NCBI RefSeq assembly: GCF_964355755.1
Contig: NC_092674.1
Location: 26,710,001-26,774,000 of the forward strand
From: Antedon mediterranea
Taxonomy: Eukaryota > Echinodermata > Crinoidea > Comatulida > Antedonidae
Direction: 5' to 3'
DNA length: 64,000 nt
The notes beneath the pieces were generated by a model. It was not told where the DNA came from. It did not search any database and was given only the letters and a program-made list of their open reading frames with translations. Positions 49,480 through 60,910 of the stretch are shown one piece after another. Every line of letters starts with the position of its first letter. The first letter of the stretch is position 1. A program made the translations under genes and the position numbers.

Positions 49480-52400
49480 ATGGCTGAAAGAGTTGTTAAA
49501 GTTGCTAAAACGCTGAGAAATAATTGGAAAAAGACTACTTTCTTTGTCTTACTTGGTTCTTATGGTATTTATTATGTCAGGGATAAAATGAGGTTAATAT
49601 TTTGGTCGTTTTATGTATTTTTTCCTAATAAATACGTTGACTAGTCTAGGCTCACATGTCGCAAACTGTTCATGCGGGCGAAGTTGGTTTTGAGCTGCAG
49701 GTAGACGACATCAAGTATGATTATGTCTTCGAATGCCTAGGCCTAACCAAACTAATTGTAATTAACTTATTTATTATGAATTTTTATCTCTTTTTATGCA
49801 TAGGGCAAATAAGGTTCGAGAAGAATATTGCAGACAAGCTTTAGTAAGCATGCTTTTTAAATACTTTTTACTTTTGATTTGATTCCTCCATTACAATGAT
49901 GGGGTTTTCCTTTAAATAAAATATATAAAATACCTGCACTTACCTAGAGTAAAGATAGTATACCACTAGGCCTAAATGCTATATTATTATTATTATATAC
50001 CACTTTATTACCTTATTTAGACGTGCTAAATGCTATACTATAGTAGACCTTTAAATAGGAAATGAGTGACTGTATCTTATTAAATATCATCTAAGAAGAA
50101 CTTCATTTGTTTATTTAGGTATATGGAAATGAAATTATTCAAACGATTAGTAAGCCAAGAAAGGTTACAATCATTCTAAACCCAGCTGCCAGGAAAGGGT
50201 AATGCACTTGTCAATTGTATGACCCACTATACGACCCCCGGGAGAGGTGAGTCATTTGTCCGATGTGCGTCATACTTTTGAATACCATGACGCACCCGTG
50301 CGTCAAAAAGGTGACTTACCTTTGGGTGACCATGACGCACCCATTTTGACGCACTGTGACCATGTTGTTTATGATATGGTGGGTGGTAAAGTGACGGACA
50401 TTGACACACCTTGTTCATTGATGTGACGTACCATCTAGGTTTTTTGACGCACCCCTGCGTCAGTAATTATTTGTAAATGACGCACCCATGACGCACCTCT
50501 CCCGGGGGTCGTATAGTGAGTCATACAATTGATAAGTGCATAAGTTAACTGTAAAAACAAATTGGTTTTTTTTTTACAGGATATTCAACATGCAAAACCA
50601 TATTTTTATTATTATTCTAAAACTCTTTTTTTTAGGAAAGGTAAAAAGTTGTTTGAAAAGAATGCTGCTCCTCTCCTTCACCTCGCTGGTATTGATGTAG
50701 AGGTCGTTAAGGTCAGTTTAATTTAGTTGGTTTAATTTTCAACAATACAAACCATATAAAAAAATGTAAACTGTAAAGATTGTTATGAAAAATATGCCAA
50801 ATAATAGTTATGATTATATTAAATAATTGAATATTATAATTTATTCATTTTTAGACTGAATTTGAGGGGCATGGTAAAGATTGTGCCATTGCATTGGAAA
50901 CAACTGATGCAGTAGTTGTTGCCGGTGGCGATGGAACCCTGGGTGAGGTCATCACTGGTCTTCTAAGAAGGAATGATGAGCAATCTGTTAGCAAGAAATG
51001 GCCAATAGGAGTCATTCCTGTTGGTTTTACGAATACATTAGCAAAATTTATCTATTTGGATTCAGAATCAGAAGTAAGGTATGTGTATAATATGTCCGGT
51101 CCTGCTACAAACCCTAAAGTCCTTCAACAACCTGCCACAAAACCCAAGTTCCTTTCACCTAGCTTTAAGATTTTGTCACCCAGCCTAAGGCTATGTTACC
51201 CAGCTTAATGTTCTGCCACCCACCTTAGGTCCAGCTGAAGGTTCTTCCACCAAGCCTAAGGTTCTGCCACCCAGCTTTAAGGTTCTGCCATCCAGCTTTA
51301 AGGTCCTGCCACCCAGCTTTAAGGTTCTGCCATCCAGCTTTAAGGTCCTGTCACCCAGCTTTAAGGTCCTGTCGCCAAACTTCATGTTTCCGTCACCCAG
51401 CTTTAAGGCCTTGTCTCCCAGATTTAAGGTCCTGCCACCCAGCCTAAGGTAGTGAATTGTTTTTTATGATATAAATGTTTTTTGACATGACAGGTGGATG
51501 TGCAATGCAGCAATGGCAATTATCAAAGGAATAACCAGACCAGTAGATGTCTTGTCCATACAGGTAAGCTCACTTACATATTGAATTAAATTAAGAGTGT
51601 GTTGAATTCATCTAAACTCTTAAGCTTATTACCTTAATATTTCAACTGCGTTATCAAACTTTTGACTGGAATATCTCCACCAGTCTAACTTATTCAATCT
51701 GATTCTTTTTTTAGGACTCTGAAGGAAGATCAGTGTATGGGGTGTCAAAGGTCGAATGGGGAGAATTCAGAAATGTACGAGAAAAAATACCAAAGTAAGT
51801 GATTTATGTTGACCACATGTATATAACAACAATACATTTATTTCTGACTGAAATAAAGTATAATACAAAATGATATTTAAGGAGAAAAAAACATAGCAGT
51901 CAGTCAAGTCTAGAAGTGCAAAAGATCTTTAGCCATGCTCCTTAAGTCAGTCAATTTTGTAAATATTGACTGGCTTAAGGAGCAATCCTGAAAGTAGTAT
52001 TTTGTCTAAAAGAGTTTTATTTTAATCAATTGCAGGTATTGGTACTTTGGCCCACTTAAGTCTAGGTTTGCATATGCTTTTGCCTCTGTACAAGTGAGTA
52101 CCTCTTATTTAATTTATTTTAAAATTTTAATAAATAAGTAATTACTAAAGGACAAAAAGACTAAAATGTAAAATGTCACTATTAAACACCGACAAATTAT
52201 CATTGATTTGTCTGTTAAAAGAATGATATAAACACTTTAATTTATCCGAATAGGAATGGCCGCCTTTGATTAAAGGTCAACTTTCATACCGACCTCCTGT
52301 TGATGTTCCAGAAGAGCCTGAAGCAATGCAACCTCAATATAGCTTCTTTGGTCGACTATTCTCTTGGATATGGGGCAGCCAGCAAAAAGGTAATAAGATT

Positions 52401-54085
52401 TACTGGCTAATTCTGTTTTTTAAGTAGAATGAAGATGAGCTTTTTCTAAGCTCTGTCTACACTATCATCATGCATGTGACAAAAAAATGTGATGTGCCCA
52501 TATATGCCCATGATGTTATAACACTACCATATGTGGGTATATCACACTTTTTTGTCAAACTAGTGTGATAGTGTAGACAGAGCTTTAGGATTGCCAATGG
52601 TACTTGGATTATTTCTTGCTTATTAAATGGAACAAGAGAAAACTAGGCTGGCAGACTTCGCATGAAAGGAGTCGTATCAGAAGTAATAAACATCTTTGGG
52701 ACACCCCTATTAAGTCAACACTGAAATGAATATGTTTTGGTTTTTATATATTTAAATTGCCAAGGACAACCATAAGCGAATTCATGCATTCATTATCCTT
52801 AAAGTGGCAATCCATATACACAAGATGCTCTATATAAACAAAGTCTTATTACACGTCTTTGGGAGTAGAGTTGTAATGTGTCATTAAAATAAGTCCTGAC
52901 ATATAACAGGACTTGAACCCAGGACCTTTGGATTGGTAGCCAAGCATCATAACCACCAAGCCACAACTTCACACCGTTTTAATACTATGGCCAACCCCAT
53001 TCCGGGAACACCCCATATTTACTGGCCATGGACACTTTGTTGGCTGCCCACCAAACAATTTATAAAACTGACTGATTGACCTGCTAAATGTACTTTTCTT
53101 GATATTGAATAATAATTATTAAAATTGGGTTTATAAATCTTGTTTATATTATTTCAGAACCTGAAGTTGAAGAAGTAGTAGAAGAGGTTCCATGCAAAGA
53201 AGTTGAGATATTAAGCTTTGAGTTTTCAGCTAAAACCAATAATGATAGTGAAAACAATTGTTCAAAGGTAAATTCTTAAATCTTGCATTTAAAGATAGCC
53301 TTGTTATTGTAGAAGTATGTGGTTTTGTTTGATTGTCAAACTTCTGCCTTAATTGAAATTTTATTTTTACCACAGGCAACCAGAAGTATGCAAATAGAGG
53401 TTCTGCCTAATAAAATCTCAAAAACAAACTTCATCAAAGAAGGGTAAGAAAGATAGAAAATATATAATATACAAATAATGAATTTTTGTGAGTGTAATGG
53501 TACAAATAATGGCATGAGGTGAATGATGAAAGGTTATATTTCAACGAAGCGAAGTCAAGTTGATAAATAACCTTTCTTCATTCAACCAATGACTACTATG
53601 AAAAGAAAACATATCAATATTTTTGTTTTTGCAGATGGAGAAGGGTGTCCAATTCTGAAGATACAAAATCTGACATTGAGAGTGAAGTATTCGAAAGTGG
53701 AGAATTTAAATTGACACCAATTGAACCTCAGGTAAAACCTTTTATGACTAAGACTGGCACATAAGTCAAGATTGTTAGAAAGTTTTTAAGTGAAAAACTG
53801 AGGCTTTATATATCAAACCAGTTATTATGGAATAGACAAATATGTGCCAAAATATTTATCTATTTACTAATATTAAATCAAAACTCTGTCTAGAACATAG
53901 ACTACCCTTTATACACAGTATATATGTATGTTTTTTAAATAATAATTCTTCATACTTTTTTATATTTTTAGGAAAGCTCTTTCAGCATTGACAATGAGAA
54001 GTTTGATGCACATCCAATTCATGTTAAAATTCTTCCAAACAAGTTAAGATTTTTTATCAATGAAGAAAAATTTAAAATAAGGTGA
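49480..54085 (+). CDS. AGK: Acylglycerol kinase, mitochondrial
   Basis: Thirteen exons: 49480-49592, 49804-49843, 50119-50198, 50636-50711, 50855-51078, 51494-51563, 51715-51794, 52036-52093, 52254-52389, 53158-53267, 53376-53443, 53635-53731, 53972-54085. This gives 421 aa (human 422). AGK phosphorylates mono- and diacylglycerol in the mitochondrial inner membrane; in vertebrates it is also a TIM22 translocase subunit. The N-terminus LRNNWKKTT with a hydrophobic stretch at about 21-35 matches the human membrane anchor. Family blocks follow: VTIILNPAARKGKGKKLFEKNAAP, the diacylglycerol-kinase catalytic loop AGGDGTLGEVITGLLRR (GGDGT at 127-131), PIGVIPVG, YWYFGPLKSRFAYAFASV, and the C-terminal VKILPNKLRFF. 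Introns contain a foldback element (50202), a minisatellite (51095), a family A MITE and a SINE fragment. Confidence 0.95.
50202..50541. mobile_element. 340-bp foldback element with GACGCACC sub-repeats
   Basis: The left end ATGCACTTGTCAATTGTATG plus ACCCACTATACGACCCCCGG is mirrored at the right (CCGGGGGTCGTATAGTGAGT, then CATACAATTGATAAGTGCAT), giving arms of about 48 bp with few mismatches. The interior has repeated TGACGCACC / GGTGCGTCA words. AGK intron 3. Confidence 0.88.
51095..51452 (+). repeat. Minisatellite, 21-bp unit
   Basis: Degenerate tandem copies of GTCCTGCCACCCAGCTTTAAG, starting just after the AGK exon donor at 51078. Open frames through it are artefacts. Confidence 0.9.
51936..51984. 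repeat. Short hairpin
   Basis: 19-bp arms TGCTCCTTAAGTCAGTCAA and TTGACTGGCTTAAGGAGCA with one mismatch around an 11-nt loop, in AGK intron 7. No further context suggests a microRNA. Confidence 0.7.
52447..52587 (-). mobile_element. MITE family A copy
   Basis: TAAGCTCTGTCTACACTATC at the left, GTGTGATAGTGTAGACAGAG and CTTTA at the right, reverse-oriented core. AGK intron 9. Confidence 0.92.
52903..52976 (-). other. tRNA-derived SINE fragment
   Basis: The minus strand has a B-box GGTTCAAGTCC (near 52909-52920) and an A-box TGGCTTGGTGG (near 52953-52963) at tRNA spacing. Stems do not fold cleanly, so it is more likely a SINE head than a tRNA gene. Confidence 0.6.
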
Positions 54086-54862
54086 CCAGAAAAGTAGAAA
54101 TACATTTAATGGAAGAATGTCTGCAGCAAAACCACTGGCACAGAGGTTGATGGTTGTTAATTTATTTACTATCTGCTGAAGAGGTTTTATGTATAGCAAA
54201 AAGCTATATAATGGGTATTAATAGTGTAACAGTGTAATTTATCTTTTACACATATACCTAATACCTGCCTACCAGTTCTATTACATATTATTATAAATAA
54301 TAATATTGTCCCCCAAAACATAAGAATTGAAGATAATAAAATCAGACTTTGAATAGGCCATTTTACATTTTTAATACTTATTCAATTCCTTAGAGGAAAA
54401 AAATATTATTTCACTTAAAAAACCCTAAATAAACCGTTAAATTTAACCAAAAACCCTGACGGACAATTTTACTATTTTTTTGCTTTTTTTTCGGGTAAAT
54501 AATTTTTTTTTAAATCCTATTTTTTATGAATAACTATTATGTAAGATTAAAATGGCATATTAAAAAAGATTAGAGTATTTTTTCAGTGGGACAATGATTT
54601 ATAAATCAATCAATTTTATGATACTTTGTGTTTTGGTTTCCATCAATACCATATTTAGGTTCACGAACCCATAAAAAAAATATTAAACTTGTTAACAGTT
54701 TTCTATCTGTGTACTCAATTCTTGTTACCTTTATGTACACAACGTTATACAAATTAAGTACCCACATTTTTCTCCGTTCTCAAGCTCTGCGTCCCTTCTA
54801 TGGCTTGTACCAAAATTAGTCGTTAAAATTGACACAGTAAAATATTACGATTCAATTAACGG
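54086..54862. other. AGK 3' UTR and dispersed repeat
   Basis: AGK poly(A) signal probably AATAAA at 54335-54340. The stretch 54300-54605 (GACTTTGAATAGGCCATTTT ... ATGGCATATTAAAAAAG ... GGGACAATGA) is a diverged direct copy of 63262-63590. No gene seen. Confidence 0.6.
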
Positions 54863-54869
54863 TATAAAA
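54863..54869 (+). promoter_or_regulatory. TATA box upstream of alternative exon 1a
   Basis: TATAAAA lies 44-50 bp before the ATG at 54913 (23-29 bp before the ATG at 54892). With normal TATA-to-start spacing, transcription would begin close to 54892, which favours 54913 as the translation start of exon 1a. No comparable box precedes exon 1b. Confidence 0.5.
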
Positions 54870-54912
54870 ATAATGCACTCCTCTATACCTCATGCAGACA
54901 AAAAGAAACACG

Positions 54913-55257
54913 ATGTTGTTTGGTGTTGTTTTTGCAATTGTTCTTGTCGCTCCATTGGTGGCTAGAACTGTACATTCCCCATCGAAAAGTATAGACCAGG
55001 CCCCTGGACTGTTGATTGAAATAAACCCGTTGAAATCCGATCAGCTTAACGCTTATTATAACGGAATCCACGTGATAGAACACAGTAAAAAGACGCAATT
55101 CGTGTACGTGGGATCGGGAAAGACCAAGTACAAATCGCATTATGGTAATTTTGAAATTGACGATTATTTGGAAGAGCGATTTGGCTTGAATCATGTAGAT
55201 GTTGTTGAGCAAAATCAGAAGACGGTGGTTATGCGGTTCGGTAGACACGCATTATCG
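54913..55257 (+). CDS. Alternative first coding exon (1a) of the GH31 sulfoquinovosidase-like gene
   Basis: Encodes a signal peptide (LFGVVFAIVLVAPLVARTV) and an N-terminal beta-domain segment homologous to exon 1b: shared YNGIHVIEH/FNGIHVIQH, FVYVGS, HGNF-I-DY and LSV. It ends at TCG before GTAGGT, exactly like exon 1b, in phase 0, so it can splice to exon 2 at 56777 to give a 717-aa protein. An in-frame ATG at 54892 would add seven residues. It may be an alternative promoter/exon or the remnant of a tandem gene duplicate whose other exons were lost. No stop codon interrupts it. Confidence 0.75.
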
Positions 55258-55435
55258 GTAGGTATGCGAAAATATATATTTTAATTATTTCTTTAACTGC
55301 CGCGCGGGATGGGTGCGCATCTCTAAATCGCACCGCCCGATGCGGTAATTTTTGTATAGTTTCACTTTAGGCCTATTTCAGGTTTCGGGTATCTCTGAAT
55401 ATTGACGCGTTTTTATACATAAAAATATACTGTAA

Positions 55436-55586
55436 TGCTTGGTTCGCACGAGAGACGCGACACAGTTAACGTAACGGATTTGACCATCCCAAGCGATGGA
55501 TTTATTCGACTGTCGCTTTTGTCATTGGTCAACTCTTTTGCGTTGCATCTACGTCCTTACGTTGCGTCCTAGTGGGAACTAAGCTT
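55436..55586. mobile_element. MITE family C copy
   Basis: TGCTTGGTTCGCAC at the left and GTTGCGTCCTAGTGGGAACTAAGC at the right. Lies between the two alternative first exons of the GH31 gene. Confidence 0.75.
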
Positions 55587-56001
55587 ATGCTAAAGTAAAA
55601 TGTTGAAGCATATTCATAAAACGGGGTCTTGAATTACATATCTAAATTATGAAAGACGGACAAATACAGATTTCTACATATTTACTATATATAACGCTTT
55701 GCTTACGTTCCTCAATGAATCTAACGTTTCTGATTGTATAGTGCATGCATCAACGATTTAGTACAGTACAAAGTATTATTTAATCCGCACTCAATATTGA
55801 AATTATTATTGACTAAGTCTGATAAAAAGACCGTATACCCACCAAATGTACCGGTATTCTACACGATAGATTGATTATTATAGTACTTTATTTGAGAGGT
55901 AGTATGCCTATCCGAACGTTATGGTTGTAGGTTCTGTCACATTCAAGAGCCTTAGATTTACCTGATCTGTTTCGAGGGATTAGGCCTATTAAGATTTCAC
56001 C

Positions 56002-59000
56002 ATGAAACTAAATCAGGTTTTTATACTGCTAGCGGTTGTAACCTCTGCAACAGCCAGTGTTATTTTAGCAGAGACACCGCTACGATACACGTTTAACGAA
56101 AATAAACTCGATATTCATTTTAATGGAATCCACGTTATACAACATAATTCTGATTCCCACTTTGTGTATGTTGGGTCTGCAAAACCTAACATTACATCGA
56201 CTCATGGAAACTTTGATATAGAAGATTACGTTATTGAACGTGTTGGGTTGAGGAGTGTAGATCTCGTACAGGAAGCCAAAGGAAACGTAGTTTTTATCTT
56301 TAAAAAGGACAGTTTGTCGGTAGGTATGGTTGAAGTTTTAGAGCATTGAATAATTGCTATGTTGTCGAAATTAGATAAAGATCATGTTCCGTTGAACATG
56401 ATGAATAGTTGCATCTTTCTCTACGAAAATGTTATTACTGTATAAAGGCCAACTCAGACAGCATCATACGACGAGACCCGACGAAACCTCTTAGATTCGT
56501 CGGTGCTGTCTGAGTTGAATCCGGTCTTGAGATAGCGTCGGGCGTAGTTTTTAGGTCGTCGGGAGAACTTTAAACATGTTTAATTTCCTTTCGACGATCG
56601 AGGCCTCGTCGTACGACGATGTTTGTGTGTAATACTTTTAAAGGGAGTTTCTCGCAAGTTTATTCGGTCATTCCGTGTTTTTAAACACCGCAACCCGGTC
56701 CCAAGACGTTCTGTTCCACTGATGCACCACGTACCAGAGTTATAATACAGTACTGATTTTGTATTTCATTCCACAGCTACAAGTGACATTGACTGTTGAA
56801 GATGATGTGCTTACGGTTGCATTTGGACAGCTGCCTCCAGGAATGAATCGCCTCTGGTTCAGGATCAAAGCAGATGGCGAAGAAAAGGTGTATGGTGCAG
56901 GGGAACAATTCTCGTACTTCAACATGAGAGGCAAGAATTTCCCAATATGGACACGTGAGCAAGTAGGTTAAGTGGGCTTGTTGTCTCAAAAGATGGCAAT
57001 TTGTTATTGATTCTGCAACCCTCAACTATGGTATTACGCGTTCTTTTTGCCAATTGCCTTCTTTTGTTATCGCCCCAACGAACCTAATATTTAACAGTAC
57101 TGAGAGTTTGCATGCCGTCCGGTTTTTTTTATGATATGTCTTGCTTGGTTCCACTTAGGACGCAAAAACGTGTCAACAATATCTCAAAATGGTTTATAAT
57201 GCGTTTTTGCAATCCAGGTCATAGGACGCAACGCAAATAATTTACGTTACGTTGCGTCCTAGTGGGAATCAAGCTTTATGTGTGTTGTTTTCAATTCTTG
57301 CTTGTCATTATTGATAATTAATTCTTAAAATAATGTTTAAATTTACATTTCTAGGGTGTTGGCCGCAACAAGTCCACATACGCAACATTTCAAGCTGATA
57401 ATAATGATGGCGGAGGTGGCGACTACCACACAACATATTGGGCGCAACCGACGTTCGTGTCATCCAAGAAATATTTCTTCCACTCTACAGCATCAAGCTA
57501 CGTTGAGCTAGATTTCAAACGAAAAGAATTTCACGAGATAATGATATGGAATACGAACCCTGGAGAAGTGAAAATTGGAACAGCAAAGTCGTTTGCTGGT
57601 TTGGTATCAAAGCTAACTGGGATAATTGGCAGACAACCGATGTTGCCAGACTGGATGCATACGGGTTCTATTTTAGGAGTGCAAGGTGGTACGGCGTCTA
57701 TGCTGAAATACCTGAAGCAGGCACAGGTATAAAATGTCAATAACTTAATTGTTTGTTGTCTATGGTGTCGCATACATGTATATATCCTAATTCCCCCGAA
57801 CGTAAAATCTCGGATTATTATTGTTTTTAACGTAAAACTGAGATAGTTCTGGTTCTCAATCCAATAACGAAAACGGTCTATGATTCATTTGAATTATACA
57901 ATCTTTGTTTTCAATCTGTATGATAATTACTAATTTCGTTTTTACTAGGATCAAGGGGTTTCTGTGAACGGTCTGTGGATACAGGATTGGGTCGGTCGCA
58001 TACGAACCAGTTTCGGTAGGCGTCTTTTCTGGAATTGGAAATGGGACGAAAAACAATACCCGAACCTTCCTAATGAAATTCTTAAATTAAAGGAAAAGGG
58101 AGTGGCCGTTCTTGGGTATATTAATCCAAATTTGAACGTTGAAGGCGATTTGTTCAAGGAAGGCAACCAGTATGGCTACTTCGTAAAGAACTCTTCGGGT
58201 GATACTTATATAACAGATTTCGGAGAGTTCTTCTGTGGAACTATAGATCTTACGAATCCAGATGCGTATACTTGGTACAAAGACGAGGTGATAAAGAAGA
58301 ACATGATCGATTTGGGACTATCTGGATGGATGGCAGATTTTGGAGAGTACCTACCGACGGATTCTGTCTTTTTTAATGGTCAGAGTGGACTCGTTATGCA
58401 TAACATCTGGCCTGCTCTCTGGGCAAAGATTAATTTTGAAGCAGTTAGTGAAGCGGGTAAACTTGGTGAAGTGATGTACTGGATGAGAGCTGGTTATACC
58501 GGGTCGCAGAAGTATAACACTCTCACCTGGGCTGGTGACCAACTGGTGGACTGGAGTCTTGATGATGGTCTCGCTTCAGTTATTCCTGCAGCATTATCGC
58601 TAGGACTCTCAGGACATGGATTACATCATTTTGATATCGGTGGTTACACCTCCTTATTTGGAATTACGCGTACGGAGGAACTACTACTCCGGTACGCAGA
58701 GTTCGCTGCGTTCACACCGGTGATGCGTACGCATGAAGGAAACCGCCCGTCTCAAAATTGGCAGGTTTACTCGTGTAACCACACCCTTCAAGCGTTTGCG
58801 CGTCTTACAAAGATTTTCGTATTGTTATCAAACTACACAAGAGAGTTGGTGAAAGAAAATAGCGAAAGTGGTATTCCAACCCAGAGACCACTCTTCATGC
58901 ATTACGAAAACTGCTCGAAGTGTTACGATATTAAATACCAGTACATGTATGGGCCAGATCTGTTAGTAGCACCCGTGTTCGAACCTGATCGAGAAACCTG

Positions 59001-59199
59001 GACATTGTTTCTTCCTGAAGATCAATGGATCTTTTTATGGGATGGGAAATTGTACCAAGGAGGTAAGACTTACCAGGTTGACGCGTTGATGGGAAACACC
59101 CCAGTTTTCTACAGACAACATTCTAAATGGGCGTCTGTTTTTAAGAAAATTGGTTTACTAAAAAACACAAGAAGTAAACAAGTTCATGAAGAGTTGTAA
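56002..59199 (+). CDS. Secreted GH31 alpha-glycosidase, sulfoquinovosidase (YihQ)-like
   Basis: Exons 56002-56319 (exon 1b), 56777-56962, 57355-57726 and 57949-59199 give 708 aa. Bacterial YihQ (about 678 aa) releases sulfoquinovose from sulfoquinovosyl glycerol, the headgroup of the plant/algal sulfolipid. A signal peptide (LNQVFILLAVVTSATA) predicts secretion. GH31 catalytic residues are Asp422 in GWMADFGEYLPTD (nucleophile) and Asp489 in LTWAGDQ (acid/base). The sulfonate-binding residues known from E. coli YihQ have counterparts: Gln304 in WIQDW, Arg317 and Trp320 in GRRLFWNW, and Tyr525 in DIGGYTS. Further blocks (FTPVMRTHEGNRPSQNW, RPLFMHYEN, YGPDLLVAPV, LFLPEDQW, PVFYR) also match the YihQ subfamily rather than lysosomal alpha-glucosidase. 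Three introns and AATAAA at 59239-59244 exclude bacterial contamination. The ancient origin is probably bacterial. Substrate is inferred. Confidence 0.9.
56442..56635. mobile_element. MITE family E copy
   Basis: ATAAAGGCCAACTCAGACAG at the left with TCATACGACGAG; the right part has CTCGTCGTACGACGATG. The interior GTCGGGCGTAGT and GAACTTTAAACATGTTTAAT recurs at 60770-60910. It lies in intron 1 of the GH31 gene. Confidence 0.75.
57142..57277. mobile_element. MITE family C copy
   Basis: TGCTTGGTTCCACTTAGGAC at the left and GTCCTAGTGGGAATCAAGC at the right enclose ACGCAACG-type words. GH31 intron between exons 2 and 3. Confidence 0.8.
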
Positions 59200-60769
59200 G
59201 CATAAGGTATCTTTGTGCTGAAATATAATATAATGATCAATAAAGTTGATTGACGGTTCAATGTCTTCCGTGTCTTTCTTGCTTGTTAATATACAGTCCT
59301 AATGCGGTTCTCTGTTATCATTTTTTTTTAAATTCACATCCAACGCATCTCAATCTCACTAGGCCTATACACTATACATCAATTGACCATTTTCGCTCAT
59401 TACCTGAGGTGACAATTTAAATTGTTGTATTGGACGCACACTGCAGTGATAACCTTCTACAGACGAAATAATCTGCACACATACTCAATGCTGTACATAT
59501 ATAATTACAATTATTTGTTTACCTGTACTGTATAAGAAGAGTTGATTATATCCGTAAGATGTCCGAATATAATTATTTCTGTGTCATAACTGTAATGTTG
59601 ACATTAGTACCGTCGATACAAATATCTATGTTTAGCATCGTGTCCCAAATTGCGCCCCGTACTCTTCCACTTTGAAGAATTTCAACAGCGCCCCATAAAT
59701 AAGTTCTGTAATGGGCTTTTTTACGGTCGACAATGACAAAGGAAAACATCCGATGTTATTGTAATAAATAACCAAAATATACAATTTTAAATTGAAAAAG
59801 TGCTTTTATAGGACGATCATTTTGATTTTAGATAAGTATATTGTAAGTAGGTGTGTACAATACTGATTATTTTTATATGTTTGCATGTTTTATTGGTTGT
59901 TAATGCTAGGCTTATGTGTATTCGGTTGAGAACGTAATTATCGATACTTTGTTGGCGGAGAGGAACGATATCTAGGGGGAAGTATCGACAAAACAAACAA
60001 TCAAGAATCTAACCACTTGAGTTGAGAGGCCTAGCTGATATGGGTCATACTAATCTTCGCCCGGTAGTGTTTTATGATATAAAATGTTATCAAGTACATG
60101 CTAACATAATATTTAATGCTATTGTGATATTCAATTAATTTTTTATACATTTTTTAATTTAAAAAAACTGTCAAAATACTGATATTTTTCAAAATTGAAG
60201 ACCGCCCTGTGTGTGATAAGATAAGTGATGTTTTGTTGTTGACGCGTTGTGACGAATGAAAAGTTCAAAAATATTTTAACCTGACTTGCATTATACATTA
60301 TGATTATTTGCTATCACAATACACAAACAATTTTAAAAATGTAGATTCAATGTCACTTGGACCTAGAATCGACCAATTTGCGTCTGAAAACAGTTGACAA
60401 AAATTGCTCAAAACACAGCTCACTGTATATGGATAGCTAAGTATCATAATGAAATCAAAAGCTTCCTAATGTTATGTGTAGTTATGATGGTAACCATGCC
60501 CATCCCCAGTTTTTATAATCAATAATTAATCAAATATTTACATACATTTAATTTGAAAATTAACTGTTGCATCCCTGGCAAAAATCGTGATAAGAGGGAT
60601 TAGCCTCTCGCAGAAATTTGTAGACAAAATTAGAAAGTAGTGACTTACCAGGGCTGTTGCCAGCATGAGGCAGATGAGGTGCTCGCTTCGGATGAAATTT
60701 TCCCCAGCATAGATCATCATATTTATATTAATAATTTTGGGTTTCGCCGCTTTTTTTTATCACAAACTC

Positions 60770-60910
60770 TGTGAGTTGAATCCCGATCAAACAAGTCGTC
60801 TTGAGTTAGCGTCGGGCGTAGTATTTAGGTTGTCGCGAGAACTTTGAACATGTTTAATTTTCTCCGAACGAGATGGCTCGTCGTACGACGCTGGCTGAGT
60901 TGGCCTTTAC
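60770..60910. mobile_element. MITE family E copy, partial
   Basis: Shares GTCGGGCGTAGT, GAACTTTGAACATGTTTAAT and the right end GCTCGTCGTACGACGCTGGC plus TGAGTTGGCCTTTAC with the inverted left end of the copy at 56442. The left end here is lost. Confidence 0.7.

Noticed and set aside
56002-59199. Bacterial contamination as the source of the YihQ-like gene
   Set aside because: Three GT-AG introns, a eukaryotic poly(A) signal, two family C/E animal MITEs in its introns and base composition like the neighbours show it is part of the animal genome.
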